A stretch of DNA of 64,000 nt from positions 56,384 to 120,383 of the forward strand of contig NZ_JAMQCO010000004.1 in assembly GCF_023702225.1 (NCBI RefSeq), written 5' to 3'. The translations under genes were made by a program, and so were the position numbers. Source of the DNA: Aureimonas altamirensis (lineage in GTDB: Bacteria > Pseudomonadota > Alphaproteobacteria > Rhizobiales > Rhizobiaceae). Position 1 is the first letter of the stretch. Each line of letters starts with the position of its first letter. Below the pieces are notes generated by a model. The model searched no databases. It saw only the letters and a program-made list of their open reading frames with translations, and had not been told where the DNA came from. This document shows positions 25,975 through 35,083 of the stretch, in pieces.

Positions 25975-28752
25975 TCAGCCAAGGCTTTGTGCCGCCAGTG
26001 CAAGCGCATCGCGCTCCTGCTCGTAGGCCGAACGCTTGTCACGCTCCTGCTCGACCACATCCTCGGGAGCGTTGGCCACGAAACGCTCGTTCTGCAACTT
26101 CTTGTCTATGCGTGAGATTTCATCGTTCAACTTGGCGATGGCCTTGGCAAGCCGCGCCTTCTCGGCTGCGATGTCGATGATGCCCTCCAGCGGAAGCGCG
26201 TATGCGACGCCGGCACTGACGATCTGTGCGGCATTATCCGGAGACTGCGCCGCATTCTCGATATCGGCCAGGCGTGCCAACCGCCGCAGCGATGCCTCAT
26301 GACGGACCAGCTTTTCGCACGTGGCCTCGTCGGCGTTGAGAGCCAGGAGCCGGATTTCGGCGGCCGGCGGCACATTCATCTGAGCCCGCACGGAGCGGAT
26401 TTCGGTCACGAGGTCGATCAACCAGTTGATATCGGCGGCGGATGCTTCGTCCGTGAAATCGTCCTTGGGCCATTCCGACAGGCACAGCATGGCGGGCCGG
26501 CCACCATCCCCGGGCGCGGTCACCGACCAGAGCTCTTCCGTCAGGAAGGGCATGAACGGATGAAGCAGCGCGTAGATCCTGTCGAGGACATAGCCCGTGA
26601 CGAGCCGTGTTTCCTGCTGGGCCTGCGGATCGTTGGCCATGAAGACAGGCTTGGCGAGTTCCAGGTACCAGTCGCAGTAGGTGTTCCAGACGAATCGGTA
26701 TAGCGCACCGGACGCATCGTTGAACCGATAGGCGGCCAGCGCCTCGTCGACGCTCGATACGGTGCGCGACAATTCGGTCAGCACCCACCGGTTCAGCGGA
26801 AGCCGGACATCCTCTGCGGACAAGGCCTGGCCGTGCACCGCACCGTTCATCTCGGCGAAGCGCGTGGCGTTCCAGAGCTTGGTGCCGAAATTGCGATAGC
26901 CGGCGATGCGTTGCGGATCCAGCTTCACGTCGCGCCCCTGCGCCGCCATGATGGCTAGCGTGAAGCGGAGCGCGTCGGCCCCGTACTCGTCGATCAGCTC
27001 GAGCGGGTCGATGACGTTGCCCTTCGACTTCGACATCTTGGCGCCCGTCTTGTCGCGCACCAGCGCGTGCACGTAGACGGTGTCGAACGGTTCCTTGTCC
27101 ATGAAATGGAGGCCCATCATCATCATCCGTGCCACCCAGAAGAAGATGATGTCGAACCCGGTAACGAGGTCGCTGGTCGGATAGTAGGTGGCGACCTCCT
27201 TCGTCTCGTCAGGCCAGCCCAGCGTCGAGAAGGGCCACAGCGCCGAGGAGAACCACGTGTCCAGCACGTCCTCGTCCCGCGTCAGCAATTGCTGGATACC
27301 GTCCGGATCGTCGGCCAACGCGCGCGCCGCCGCATCCGTGAGCGTTCCGTTCACCACATAATGGGCCAATGCCGTGGCGAAGGCCTCCTCTTCCTCTTCG
27401 GCGACGAAGATTTCCCCGTCCGGGCCGTACCAGGCGGGAATCTGGTGGCCCCACCACAATTGCCGAGAGATGCACCACGGCTGGATGTTCTCCATCCAGT
27501 CGAAATAGGTCTTCTCCCAGTTGCGGGGCACGAACTTCGTGCGTTCGGCGCGCACGCTGGCGATCGCCGGCTCTGCGAGCGTCGCCGCATCCACGTACCA
27601 CTGGTCCGTCAGGTACGGCTCGATCGGCACGCCGCCGCGGTCGCCGTGCGGCACCATGTGGACATGGTCCTCCACCCTGGCGAGGTAGCCTTCCTCTTCG
27701 AGCCAATCGACAAGCAGCTTGCGCGCCGTGAAGCGGTCCAGCCCCTCGAACATGCCGATGGCCCGCTCGCCGTCTTCTGCGTAGAGCCCCTCCAGGAAGT
27801 CGACATTGTCGCGCAGGGATATGGTGCCGTCCGGCGCCAGGATGTTGATAGCGCGCAGGTCGTTGCGGCGGCCCACCTCGAAATCGTTGAAGTCGTGCGC
27901 GGGGGTGATCTTCACCGCGCCGGAGCCCGCCTCCGGATCGGCATAATCGTCCGCGACGACGGGGATCAGCCGCCCGACGAGCGGTATGCGCACCTTGCGT
28001 CCGACAAGATCCTCGTAGCGCTGGTCCTCGGGATTGACGGCCACTCCGCTGTCGCCGAGCATGGTTTCCGGCCGGGTCGTGGCGACCACCACGAAGCTCG
28101 AAGGGTCGGACGCGTCGTAGGACTGCCCGTCGACCGGATACCGGATGTGCCACAGATGCCCGTGGATCTCGCGCTGCTCCACCTCCAGGTCCGAAATGGC
28201 GGTCCGCAGCTTCGGATCCCAATTGACCAGCCGCTTGTCCTTGTAGATCAGGCTTTCGCGGTACAATTGCACGAAGACCTTGCGCACGGCGCGCGACAGG
28301 CCCTCATCCATGGTGAAGCGTTCGCGGGACCAATCGCATGAGGCCCCGAGCCGGCGAAGCTGGCCCAGGATGGAACCCCCCGACTCGGCCTTCCACTCCC
28401 AAACCTTGTCGATGAAAGCCTGCCGGCCGATCTCGCGCCGTCCGGGCTCTCCCCGGGCCGCCATCTGGCGCTCCATCACCATCTGCGTCGCGATGCCCGC
28501 ATGGTCCAGGCCGGGCTGCCATAGCACATTCGCTCCCAGCATGCGCTTGTGCCGCACAAGAATGTCCTGCAGCGTATTGTTGAGGGCATGGCCGATATGC
28601 AGCGAGCCCGTCACATTAGGTGGGGGAATGACGATCGAATAGGCCTTTGCGTCCGGGCGCGCTCCGGCTCCGGCGCGCGACGCACCCGCCTCGTCCCACA
28701 GGTTTGCGATACGGGGCTCGACCTGAGCGGCGTCGTATGTCTTCTCGATCAT
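25975..28752 (-). CDS. valS: Valine-tRNA ligase
   Basis: This class I synthetase of about 925 residues has the HIGH motif in PPNVTGSLHIGHALNNTLQD, KMSKS in GAKMSKSKGNVIDP, a CP1 editing domain between them and the C-terminal coiled-coil (EGIIDIAAEKARLAKAIAKL) typical of ValRS. I place the start at the ATG at 28750-28752 (MIEKTYDAAQVEPRI). An upstream in-frame ATG adds 12 residues not typical of the family. It lies downstream of popZ. Confidence 0.97.
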   Translation of the reverse strand: MIEKTYDAAQVEPRIANLWDEAGASRAGAGARPDAKAYSIVIPPPNVTGSLHIGHALNNTLQDILVRHKRMLGANVLWQPGLDHAGIATQMVMERQMAARGEPGRREIGRQAFIDKVWEWKAESGGSILGQLRRLGASCDWSRERFTMDEGLSRAVRKVFVQLYRESLIYKDKRLVNWDPKLRTAISDLEVEQREIHGHLWHIRYPVDGQSYDASDPSSFVVVATTRPETMLGDSGVAVNPEDQRYEDLVGRKVRIPLVGRLIPVVADDYADPEAGSGAVKITPAHDFNDFEVGRRNDLRAINILAPDGTISLRDNVDFLEGLYAEDGERAIGMFEGLDRFTARKLLVDWLEEEGYLARVEDHVHMVPHGDRGGVPIEPYLTDQWYVDAATLAEPAIASVRAERTKFVPRNWEKTYFDWMENIQPWCISRQLWWGHQIPAWYGPDGEIFVAEEEEEAFATALAHYVVNGTLTDAAARALADDPDGIQQLLTRDEDVLDTWFSSALWPFSTLGWPDETKEVATYYPTSDLVTGFDIIFFWVARMMMMGLHFMDKEPFDTVYVHALVRDKTGAKMSKSKGNVIDPLELIDEYGADALRFTLAIMAAQGRDVKLDPQRIAGYRNFGTKLWNATRFAEMNGAVHGQALSAEDVRLPLNRWVLTELSRTVSSVDEALAAYRFNDASGALYRFVWNTYCDWYLELAKPVFMANDPQAQQETRLVTGYVLDRIYALLHPFMPFLTEELWSVTAPGDGGRPAMLCLSEWPKDDFTDEASAADINWLIDLVTEIRSVRAQMNVPPAAEIRLLALNADEATCEKLVRHEASLRRLARLADIENAAQSPDNAAQIVSAGVAYALPLEGIIDIAAEKARLAKAIAKLNDEISRIDKKLQNERFVANAPEDVVEQERDKRSAYEQERDALALAAQSLG

Positions 28753-28867
28753 GATGCGGGTCCGTTGCGGCCAGACTTGGTGGGCCATCGGTTACAGGCA
28801 AGCTTTCGGCCCTGTCAACGGAAACGGCCGTGGCTTCGGCTTGCCGGCGCGCTTGCCCGGGCCGGAA

Positions 28868-29542
28868 TCAACGCCCCCGGGTAACGGCGCGTCTTATTTC
28901 CTCGCGCACGATCTCCTGCACGGTGCGCGCCAGGTTCTCTTCAAGCCACTGCTGCATCATCGGCCGCAGCATCTCCTGCGCCATCTCTTCCAGGGAGCGC
29001 AGTTCACCGGCGCGGATCGCCTCCGTCAGCTCGGCGAAGGACGCGTTGATCGCGGCTTCCGAATCTTCCGAGATCAGCGGTTCGGAATTGGCGAAAGCGT
29101 CGTCGAATCGCTGGTCCTGGAGGATGGCGTCCCGATACTCGCGCATGCGCGGATCGTCGTTATTGGCGGCATGGCCGGGAAGTGTCGACTCCTCCGGCTC
29201 GGCGACGAAGGCTGGCTGCGGGTCGCTGTCGCCGGCCCAGGGCCCCTCTTCGGCACCGGACTCCTCTTCCGGCTCGGTGGCAGCCTCTTCCTGGTACCAT
29301 CGATCGTCGGTGACGAGATCATAGGCGACGGACCCCTCATAGGATGGCCGTAGCGTGTAGGCCGCCTCGCCCTGCTCGTTCCAGTTGGCTGCTCCGGCCG
29401 CCGTGCCGGCCACGCCATCCGCATAAGCCGGCTCGACGCTCCGCGTCGAGATCCGCTCGCTGTCGCTGCTTTCGATGATCTGCCGGATGGACGCCAGTAT
29501 CTCGTCCATCGACGGCTCGGCTGCGCCATTTGCCCTACGCAT
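28868..29542 (-). CDS. popZ: Polar organizing protein PopZ (DUF2497 family)
   Basis: This 224-residue protein has the DUF2497/PopZ layout. The N-terminal helix EPSMDEILASIRQIIESS is the partner-binding region. A long acidic, disordered middle follows. The C-terminal segments LEEMAQEMLRPMMQQWLEENL and IVREEIRRAV drive oligomerisation. PopZ makes condensate-like hubs at cell poles and anchors the centromere or polarity factors in Caulobacter and Agrobacterium. The TolC-PopZ-valS order is usual for rhizobia. Confidence 0.88.
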   Translation of the reverse strand: MRRANGAAEPSMDEILASIRQIIESSDSERISTRSVEPAYADGVAGTAAGAANWNEQGEAAYTLRPSYEGSVAYDLVTDDRWYQEEAATEPEEESGAEEGPWAGDSDPQPAFVAEPEESTLPGHAANNDDPRMREYRDAILQDQRFDDAFANSEPLISEDSEAAINASFAELTEAIRAGELRSLEEMAQEMLRPMMQQWLEENLARTVQEIVREEIRRAVTRGR

Positions 29543-29619
29543 CCTGCAATCCCCGATATTGCCTCGCGAAGGCCGCGAGAATCATGGGGAAGAGCGTAAC
29601 CGACAAGCCGCCGCACATG

Positions 29620-29658
29620 AATCCCCCCCAAGGTTATCGACTAAACCTTGAGGGGATT
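29620..29658 (-). terminator. Long bulged hairpin just after tolC
   Basis: AATCCCC plus CAAGGTT (29620-29635) pair with AACCTTG plus GGGGATT (29644-29658), with a small internal bulge. It starts about 20 bp after the TolC-family stop codon. The long T-run (TTTTT) is on the plus-strand side, so on the tolC strand this is more likely an RNA 3'-end or attenuation structure before popZ than a textbook terminator. Confidence 0.5.
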
Positions 29659-29678
29659 TTTCAACACTTTCTTAGTGG

Positions 29679-31103
29679 TCAGCGACCATCGGGAGTCTTC
29701 ATGCCGTGCCATTTGTTCTGCACGGCCTGATAATGAATTTCCGGATCGTAGGTCTGGACGTTCAGCGCCAGCTGGGTCGCCGACAGGCGGCCGACCGCCG
29801 ACAGCAGCTCATAGGAGCGCACGATGACGTCGCGCTGCGCACCGGCAAGCAGGATCTGCGCGCTGATGACATCGGCCTGCGCGTCGAGAACGTCGAGTGT
29901 GGTGCGCTGGCCCACCGTGCGCTCTTCCTGAACGCCGTTCAAAGCCAGGCGGGCCGCCGCGACCTGGGCCCGATAGCCGGTCACATTGGCTTCGGCCGCC
30001 TGAATAAGCGCCCAGGCGGATGCCACGGCCGCGCGGACCTGATCGCGGATGCTGTCCACCTCGATACGGCGCTGGCCGAGCACTTCCTTGGCTTGGCGCA
30101 CCTGCGAGGCGACGAGACCACCCTGGTAAAGGGGTATCGTCAACGTGGCGCCCACGCTGGCGGACAATTCGTTGCTGGAGCCGACATCGATGTCGACGCC
30201 CGGCAGTCCGGTCGCGCCGGCCGGCGAGGTCGAGGAATAGCTGTTGTCGACCGAAGCGCCCACGCTCACCTGCGGCAAGGCGCGGCCTTCACGCGACTTC
30301 ACCTCATAGGCGGCGGAATCGACGGCGAAGAGGGCGGCGGCGATGGCGGGGTGTTCGGCCTGCGAGATCGCCAGCGCGTTGGAGATGCTTTGCGGCTCGA
30401 GCTGCGAAGGCGGGCGCGTGCCGGGCGACAGGTCTCCGGCGGGGTCGCCGATCACCTGCAGGTAGACCGCCTCGCTGGAGGCGACCTGCGCGAGCGCGCT
30501 GTTCAGCAGCGCCGTCGACAGGGCCTCTTCCGACTCGGCCTGCGCGACGTCGGTGCGCGTACCCTCGCCGACGTCGAAGCGGGCATTTGCAGCGCGCACC
30601 TGCTCGCGAAGGAAGGCGAGGTTCTGGCGGCGGAGCTCGGCGATCTGGCGATCCCGGATCACGTCCATGTAGGCCGTGACCGTGTCAAGAAGCGTATTCT
30701 GCACGGTGTTGGCAAGATCCGCCTGACCGGCGCGCACGGCGGCCTGGGCTGACTGGATATTGTTCGGCGTCTGGAAGCCGTCGAAGAGAACCTGGTTCAG
30801 CTCGATGCCGCTGCTCAGGACACCGCCGCGGCCGTTGATTCGAGGGAGGCCGTCGCCACGCGTCGTCCGGCTTCGCGTCGCGCTGGCGCTGGCTCCCAGC
30901 GAAAGCGTGGGCCGCAAGCCGGCGCGTGCCTGCGGCACGTTCTCGTCGGTCGCGCGCAGGGCCGCACGAGACGCGTTCAGCGATTGATTGTTGGAGTAGG
31001 CCTTGGCGAGAACCTCGCGCAGGGTGTCGGCACTTGCGCCTCCCATACCGGCAACGAGAAGGCCCAGCGACATCGCCGACGTGAGGAAGAAACTCTTCCG
31101 CAT
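29679..31103 (-). CDS. tolC: TolC-family outer membrane efflux protein
   Basis: This 474-residue protein has a signal peptide (MRKSFFLTSAMSLGLLVAGMGGASA) followed by two TolC/OEP repeats of helical and beta sequence, with TLREVLAKAYSNNQSL at the mature start and the second repeat near VGQRTTLDVLDAQADVISAQI. It forms the outer-membrane channel for efflux pumps and type I secretion. I chose the ATG at 31101-31103 because it gives a signal peptide. A longer frame to 31241 adds 46 residues with no signal character. Confidence 0.92.
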   Translation of the reverse strand: MRKSFFLTSAMSLGLLVAGMGGASADTLREVLAKAYSNNQSLNASRAALRATDENVPQARAGLRPTLSLGASASATRSRTTRGDGLPRINGRGGVLSSGIELNQVLFDGFQTPNNIQSAQAAVRAGQADLANTVQNTLLDTVTAYMDVIRDRQIAELRRQNLAFLREQVRAANARFDVGEGTRTDVAQAESEEALSTALLNSALAQVASSEAVYLQVIGDPAGDLSPGTRPPSQLEPQSISNALAISQAEHPAIAAALFAVDSAAYEVKSREGRALPQVSVGASVDNSYSSTSPAGATGLPGVDIDVGSSNELSASVGATLTIPLYQGGLVASQVRQAKEVLGQRRIEVDSIRDQVRAAVASAWALIQAAEANVTGYRAQVAAARLALNGVQEERTVGQRTTLDVLDAQADVISAQILLAGAQRDVIVRSYELLSAVGRLSATQLALNVQTYDPEIHYQAVQNKWHGMKTPDGR

Positions 31104-31332
31104 TGATATACCCCGCTTGACGGAAGCGTACCGGACGCTCCCATATTTACTCGCAGGCGACGACAACCGACGCGCCACGCCCCTCAGCATCAAAGAAATG
31201 CACTTTGCGTTAACCGGACGCCAGTGCGAACCCAATTGCAATTCACCTTTTGGGCTGCAGGTGTGACCGATGGATAACAGTTATGCGCCATCCGGTCCGC
31301 AGCCGCCTTTATCACTACCGCGAATTGCTTGC

Positions 31333-31983
31333 CTAAAACACGAATTGCGGCTTGGCGGCAAAACCCGGCAGCGGCCGCAAGCTGCAATTGAAAGCAAAAC
31401 GGCTGGAGACGATCCCGTCCTCCTTGGAGTACAGCCGCGCCGCGGCTGCGTTGCCGCGGCCTTCCACGACGACGAGGCGCCCACGCTCGCGAAGCTGGTC
31501 GAAGAAGACGGGCGGAACCGCATCGACCGCCCCTTCGAAAAGGATCACATCGAACGGGCCTTCCTTGGCATACCCCTCGTTCAGCGGGCCGCTGACGACG
31601 ACCGAGGACAAGGTGTTGGTGGCGTTCAGGTTGCGGGTGGCCGCATCCGCAAGCGCCTCGTCTTCCTCGAGCGCCACGACCGAGCCGGCGATTTCAGCAA
31701 GAACGGCAGCGGAATAACCGAGGCCGCACCCGACATCGAGGACGACGTCCGTGGGCCGGATCCGGGCCAGTTGCAGAAGCCGGGAGAAAGGCGCGGCTTC
31801 CATCAGGTAGCGGCCGCCGCCGAGCGAGATCTCATCGCCGATATAGGCGAATATCCGCTTGTCCTCGGGGACGAAGCGCTCGCGCGGCACGGTCAGCATG
31901 GCGCGCAGGACCGCGTGGTCCGTAACGTCCGAGGTGCGGACCTGATTGTCCACCATCTTGATACGCGCCTCTGAGAAATCCAT
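31333..31983 (-). CDS. Divergent protein-L-isoaspartate methyltransferase-like protein
   Basis: This 216-residue SAM methyltransferase fold begins MDFSEARIKMVDNQVRTSDV, a start typical of the rhizobial PIMT-like protein encoded upstream of tolC. Motif I is VLDVGCGLGYSAAVL, where true PIMTs have GTGSGY, and the rest is shortened, so repair activity is uncertain. The ATG at 31981-31983 matches the family start. It lies 230 bp upstream of the TolC gene on the same strand. Confidence 0.88.
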   Translation of the reverse strand: MDFSEARIKMVDNQVRTSDVTDHAVLRAMLTVPRERFVPEDKRIFAYIGDEISLGGGRYLMEAAPFSRLLQLARIRPTDVVLDVGCGLGYSAAVLAEIAGSVVALEEDEALADAATRNLNATNTLSSVVVSGPLNEGYAKEGPFDVILFEGAVDAVPPVFFDQLRERGRLVVVEGRGNAAAARLYSKEDGIVSSRFAFNCSLRPLPGFAAKPQFVF

Positions 31984-32155
31984 GCTGGCGGTCTCCTGCG
32001 ATCCGATATGCAGGCTTCCATAAATCCGCTGGCGGTAGGGTGCAAGGGCCGACGGACCGGCTGAAATCACACGCAAACGTTCACCGCCCCGCACGCGGCC
32101 AGGCCGGCTTGCAGCCGCGCTGCACAGGCACCATATTTCTGCAGATAAGGAGGAG

Positions 32156-32230
<75 letters not shown>

Positions 32231-32409
32231 ATGCTCTGGCTCTGCCTGAGCGAGGGTGCCTATAGCAAACCCCTCGCCGTCTTGCCAAGCACCCTATCGC
32301 AAAAAAATCGGCCCGTTCGTCACGTCGGCTCCCTAGAAGTTGCCATGATTACCCGCTTATAGGGACTGGTGGGGCGCACGCACTTTTGTTGAAAGATTGA
32401 TCACCGGAC

Positions 32410-32742
32410 ATGGACAAGGAAAAGCGAAACGGCGGCAGCTATGTCAGGCTGCGCGGCAATGCGATCGAAGTCTTCGGTCGCAGCGTACGCCTGCCCGCTT
32501 CACGTCCGGCGCGGGTCGCCACGGGCGCCGCCTTCGTGACGGGAGGCGTCTTCAGCTTCCTGCCCGTCCTCGGCATCTGGATGCTTCCTGTCGGCCTGCT
32601 GATCCTTTCTGTCGATTTCGCCTCTGTCCGCCGCTGGCGGCGGCGTACGACGGTGCGCTGGGGACGGCGTAAGGGGCGTCCGCAACGAATCGTCGGGCAG
32701 CTTCCGCATATCGAGCCGACGGGCAAGGGACACCGCCACTAG
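32410..32742 (+). CDS. Small basic membrane protein (PGPGW-like)
   Basis: This 110-residue protein has a hydrophobic hairpin (FVTGGVFSFLPVLGIWMLPVGLLILSVDF, two short membrane segments) flanked by very basic ends (RRWRRRTTVRWGRRKGR). The segment FLPVLGIWMLPVGLLIL resembles the PGPGW-type two-TM family often found as hypothetical proteins in rhizobia. The function is unknown. It stands alone between tRNA-Asn and tRNA-Cys. Confidence 0.7.
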   Translation: MDKEKRNGGSYVRLRGNAIEVFGRSVRLPASRPARVATGAAFVTGGVFSFLPVLGIWMLPVGLLILSVDFASVRRWRRRTTVRWGRRKGRPQRIVGQLPHIEPTGKGHRH

Positions 32743-32822
32743 ATAGCGAGGCTCGAACCGCGAATTCGATGAGAATGCCCCTTGCGCATCCCACCGGCTG
32801 CCAGTAGGTACAGCGCCGTTGG

Positions 32823-32896
32823 GGCCTCGTGGCGGAGTGGTTACGCAGAGGACTGCAAATCCTTGCACGCCGGTTCGATTCCGGCCGAGGCCTCCA
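32823..32896 (+). tRNA. tRNA-Cys (anticodon GCA)
   Basis: The acceptor stem is GGCCTCG/CGAGGCC with discriminator T and an encoded CCA at 32894-32896. The anticodon stem AGGA/TCCT encloses a CTGCAAA loop, giving anticodon GCA. The T-arm contains GGTTCGATTCC. Confidence 0.95.
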
Positions 32897-32916
32897 GCCC
32901 ATACCCTCCCGTCGCT

Positions 32917-33891
32917 TCAGCCCAGCATCTCCCGCGCCTTGGCGGCCGTGCCATTTTTGCGCGCGACGTCGATCAGGATTTCGCGCAAGGCCGACACGGC
33001 CTGCGACACGATCCTGTCTCTCTCGTGCACGACCGAGAAGACGGTTACGGTCACCAGGTCTTCCGAGCCGGGAACCACGATGAAGGCCCGCCGCATCCGC
33101 GTGCCCTCCACGAAATGGTCGGGCAGAAGGCCCACGCATCGGCCCGTGTTGATCAAGGTCGCGACCGCCTCAAGGCCGCTTGCCTCGCATGTCCACGCCG
33201 CCGCGATGCGCCGGGACATTCGGCCCGGACCCTCCTTGGTGAAACGGCGAACCACCACCCCGTAGCCGCGCGCTGCGAGCCTGTGCAGATGCGGCGCCGG
33301 CTCCCCGGGCCGCGGACAGCAATACAGGCGGGTCTTCTCCAGAAAAAGCGGCTCGCCCACCAGCGTATCGCCGGTCGCATGCTCGGCCGAGGTGACGCCC
33401 AGATGCACCTCGCGGTCCCCTATGGCCTGCACGAGTTGGTCCGGCGGATAGATGGACAGCGACAGGCGCACCGAAGGCGCCATACGCTGGAACAGTTCGA
33501 TCGCATCTGAAATCTTCGCGTCCGTGTTGGTCAGGCAGTTGTCGCAGAGGCCAAGGCGAACCTCTCCTTCCAGCGTCCGGTGCGCACGGTTGATACGGTT
33601 GCGCGCCGTGTCCATGGCATCGTCCAGGGCGGCCGCAGCCGCGTAGACCTCGCGCCCGTAGTCGGTGAGCGCGAACCCCTTGGGGCCGCGCGCGCATAAA
33701 GAGCCGTCGAACCTCAACTCAAGTGCACGAACGGCGCGGCTGGCTGCCGTCTTCTCGATGCCGAACCGCTCCACGGCCGCCGTGATGCCGCCGGCATCCG
33801 CAACTTGGCGGAAAAGCTGCATGTTCCGCAGGTCGATCGTCGACAAGGCACCGATCTGCCGATGCGTCGGATTGAGAAGGCGCGGCGCCAT
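32917..33891 (-). CDS. LysR-family transcriptional regulator of the ureohydrolase operon
   Basis: This 324-residue LTTR has an N-terminal winged helix (LRNMQLFRQVADAGGITAAVERFGIEKTAASRAVRALE) and a C-terminal effector-binding domain. It is divergent from the ureohydrolase/ABC/DUF1989 operon, with 188 bp between start codons holding a large dyad. By the usual LTTR pattern it should sense the substrate or a breakdown product and activate the operon, but this is inference. The annotated ATG may be a few codons upstream of the true start near TIDLRNMQLF. Confidence 0.9.
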   Translation of the reverse strand: MAPRLLNPTHRQIGALSTIDLRNMQLFRQVADAGGITAAVERFGIEKTAASRAVRALELRFDGSLCARGPKGFALTDYGREVYAAAAALDDAMDTARNRINRAHRTLEGEVRLGLCDNCLTNTDAKISDAIELFQRMAPSVRLSLSIYPPDQLVQAIGDREVHLGVTSAEHATGDTLVGEPLFLEKTRLYCCPRPGEPAPHLHRLAARGYGVVVRRFTKEGPGRMSRRIAAAWTCEASGLEAVATLINTGRCVGLLPDHFVEGTRMRRAFIVVPGSEDLVTVTVFSVVHERDRIVSQAVSALREILIDVARKNGTAAKAREMLG

Positions 33892-33979
33892 CGGCTGTCG
33901 ATCACGCCGGAACGATTGGTTGCAGATTCCGCAACCGCGGCTCGAAACTCGTCCTTCTCAACGGGCACACCCCATGAAA

Positions 33980-34011
33980 GATTAAAAAATAGGTCTGGTT
34001 ATTTCTTAATC
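33980..34011. promoter_or_regulatory. 32-bp AT-rich dyad, candidate LysR operator
   Basis: GATTAAAAAATA (33980-33991) and TATTTCTTAATC (34000-34011) are inverted copies with one mismatch in 12 positions, separated by 8 nt. It lies 68 bp upstream of the first ureohydrolase ATG, in the region shared with the divergent LysR gene. It contrasts with the GC-rich surroundings and fits an LTTR recognition site. Confidence 0.6.
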
Positions 34012-34079
34012 ATGCCGACGGTCTGCCGCAATGCGGAAGCGACCGTTCGTTTTCAGCGCCTGCCCGAAGAGATGCCAAG

Positions 34080-35048
34080 ATGACGACAATGCCCCTGACG
34101 GTTCCCGCTGCCATGTCATACGGCAGTTTCCTGTACTCCCCCGTAGAAACGGACCTCGACGCCCTCACGGCCGACATCGCCTTTCTGGGCATACCCCATG
34201 GCAGCGCCTATACGCCCGACGCGCTCAGCAACGACCAGATCAACGCGCCCGACACGATCCGCCGCATGACGGATCGCGTCTCGCGTTCGCTCGAGCGGCA
34301 CGACTTCGATGTGGGCGGCCCGATCTACGACAACCGGCCGGTTCGCGCGGTGGATGTCGGCAACGTGCCCTACGACCTGGAAGTGCCGGGCGGCGGGCAT
34401 TTCGCCAGAGCCGAGGAAGCGGTGCGAAAGATCCTCCGGGCCGGGGCGATGCCCATAACCTTCGGCGGCGACCACGGCATTCCCATTCCCATATTCCGTG
34501 CGCTGTCGGAGCTTGGCGGAGACCCGATCACCCTTGTGCAGATCGATGCGCACATCGATTGGCGGAACGAGGTGAATGGCGTTCATGACGGCCTCTCCAG
34601 CCCGATCCGCAGGGCGTCGGAAATGCCGCATATCGGTGAGATCTTCCAGATCGGCATCCGTGCCCAGGGCAGCGGCCGGCCGGAAGAGTACGAGGCGGCC
34701 ATGGCCTACGGGGCACAGATCATCCCCGCCTTCGAGGTGCATGACGGTGGCATCGATGCCGTGCTGGCGCGCATTCCGGCCGGTGGCCGCTACTACATCA
34801 CCATCGACGCAGACGGCCTCGACCCATCGGAGGCGCCCGGCGTCGAAGGCCCCGCCCCCGGCGGGCTGACCTTCCATCAATGCCGCAGGCTCATCCACGG
34901 CCTTGTCGGCAAGGGCCGCGTCGTCGGCATGGATATCGTCGAGATCACCCCCGCGCGCGACGTCAACAACATCACCTCCGTAGTCGCCGGGAGACTGGCG
35001 GTGAACCTTATCGGCGCGGCCGTCCGCGCCGGATATTTCGACCGGTGA
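34080..35048 (+). CDS. Ureohydrolase (agmatinase/arginase-fold), first paralogue
   Basis: This 322-residue binuclear-metal hydrolase removes urea from guanidino compounds. Metal ligands are all present: GGDHG (129-133), DAHID (156-160) and DADGLDPS (243-250). The usual HGTPFRRA substrate loop after DAHxD is replaced by HDGLSSPIRRASEM, which suggests a substrate other than plain arginine. Annotation pipelines would call it agmatinase. It is the first gene of a seven-cistron operon with an ABC importer, a second ureohydrolase and a DUF1989 protein. Substrate unknown. Confidence 0.9.
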   Translation: MTTMPLTVPAAMSYGSFLYSPVETDLDALTADIAFLGIPHGSAYTPDALSNDQINAPDTIRRMTDRVSRSLERHDFDVGGPIYDNRPVRAVDVGNVPYDLEVPGGGHFARAEEAVRKILRAGAMPITFGGDHGIPIPIFRALSELGGDPITLVQIDAHIDWRNEVNGVHDGLSSPIRRASEMPHIGEIFQIGIRAQGSGRPEEYEAAMAYGAQIIPAFEVHDGGIDAVLARIPAGGRYYITIDADGLDPSEAPGVEGPAPGGLTFHQCRRLIHGLVGKGRVVGMDIVEITPARDVNNITSVVAGRLAVNLIGAAVRAGYFDR

Positions 35049-35083
35049 ACCTGTTTCGATCCCCCAGCCAGGAGCAAAAGCGC

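Noticed and set aside
33892-34079. Guanidine riboswitch (ykkC, mini-ykkC or type III) ahead of the ureohydrolase operon
   Set aside because: I looked for paired ACGR-loop hairpins and the other class signatures and found none. The only clear structure is the LysR-type dyad.
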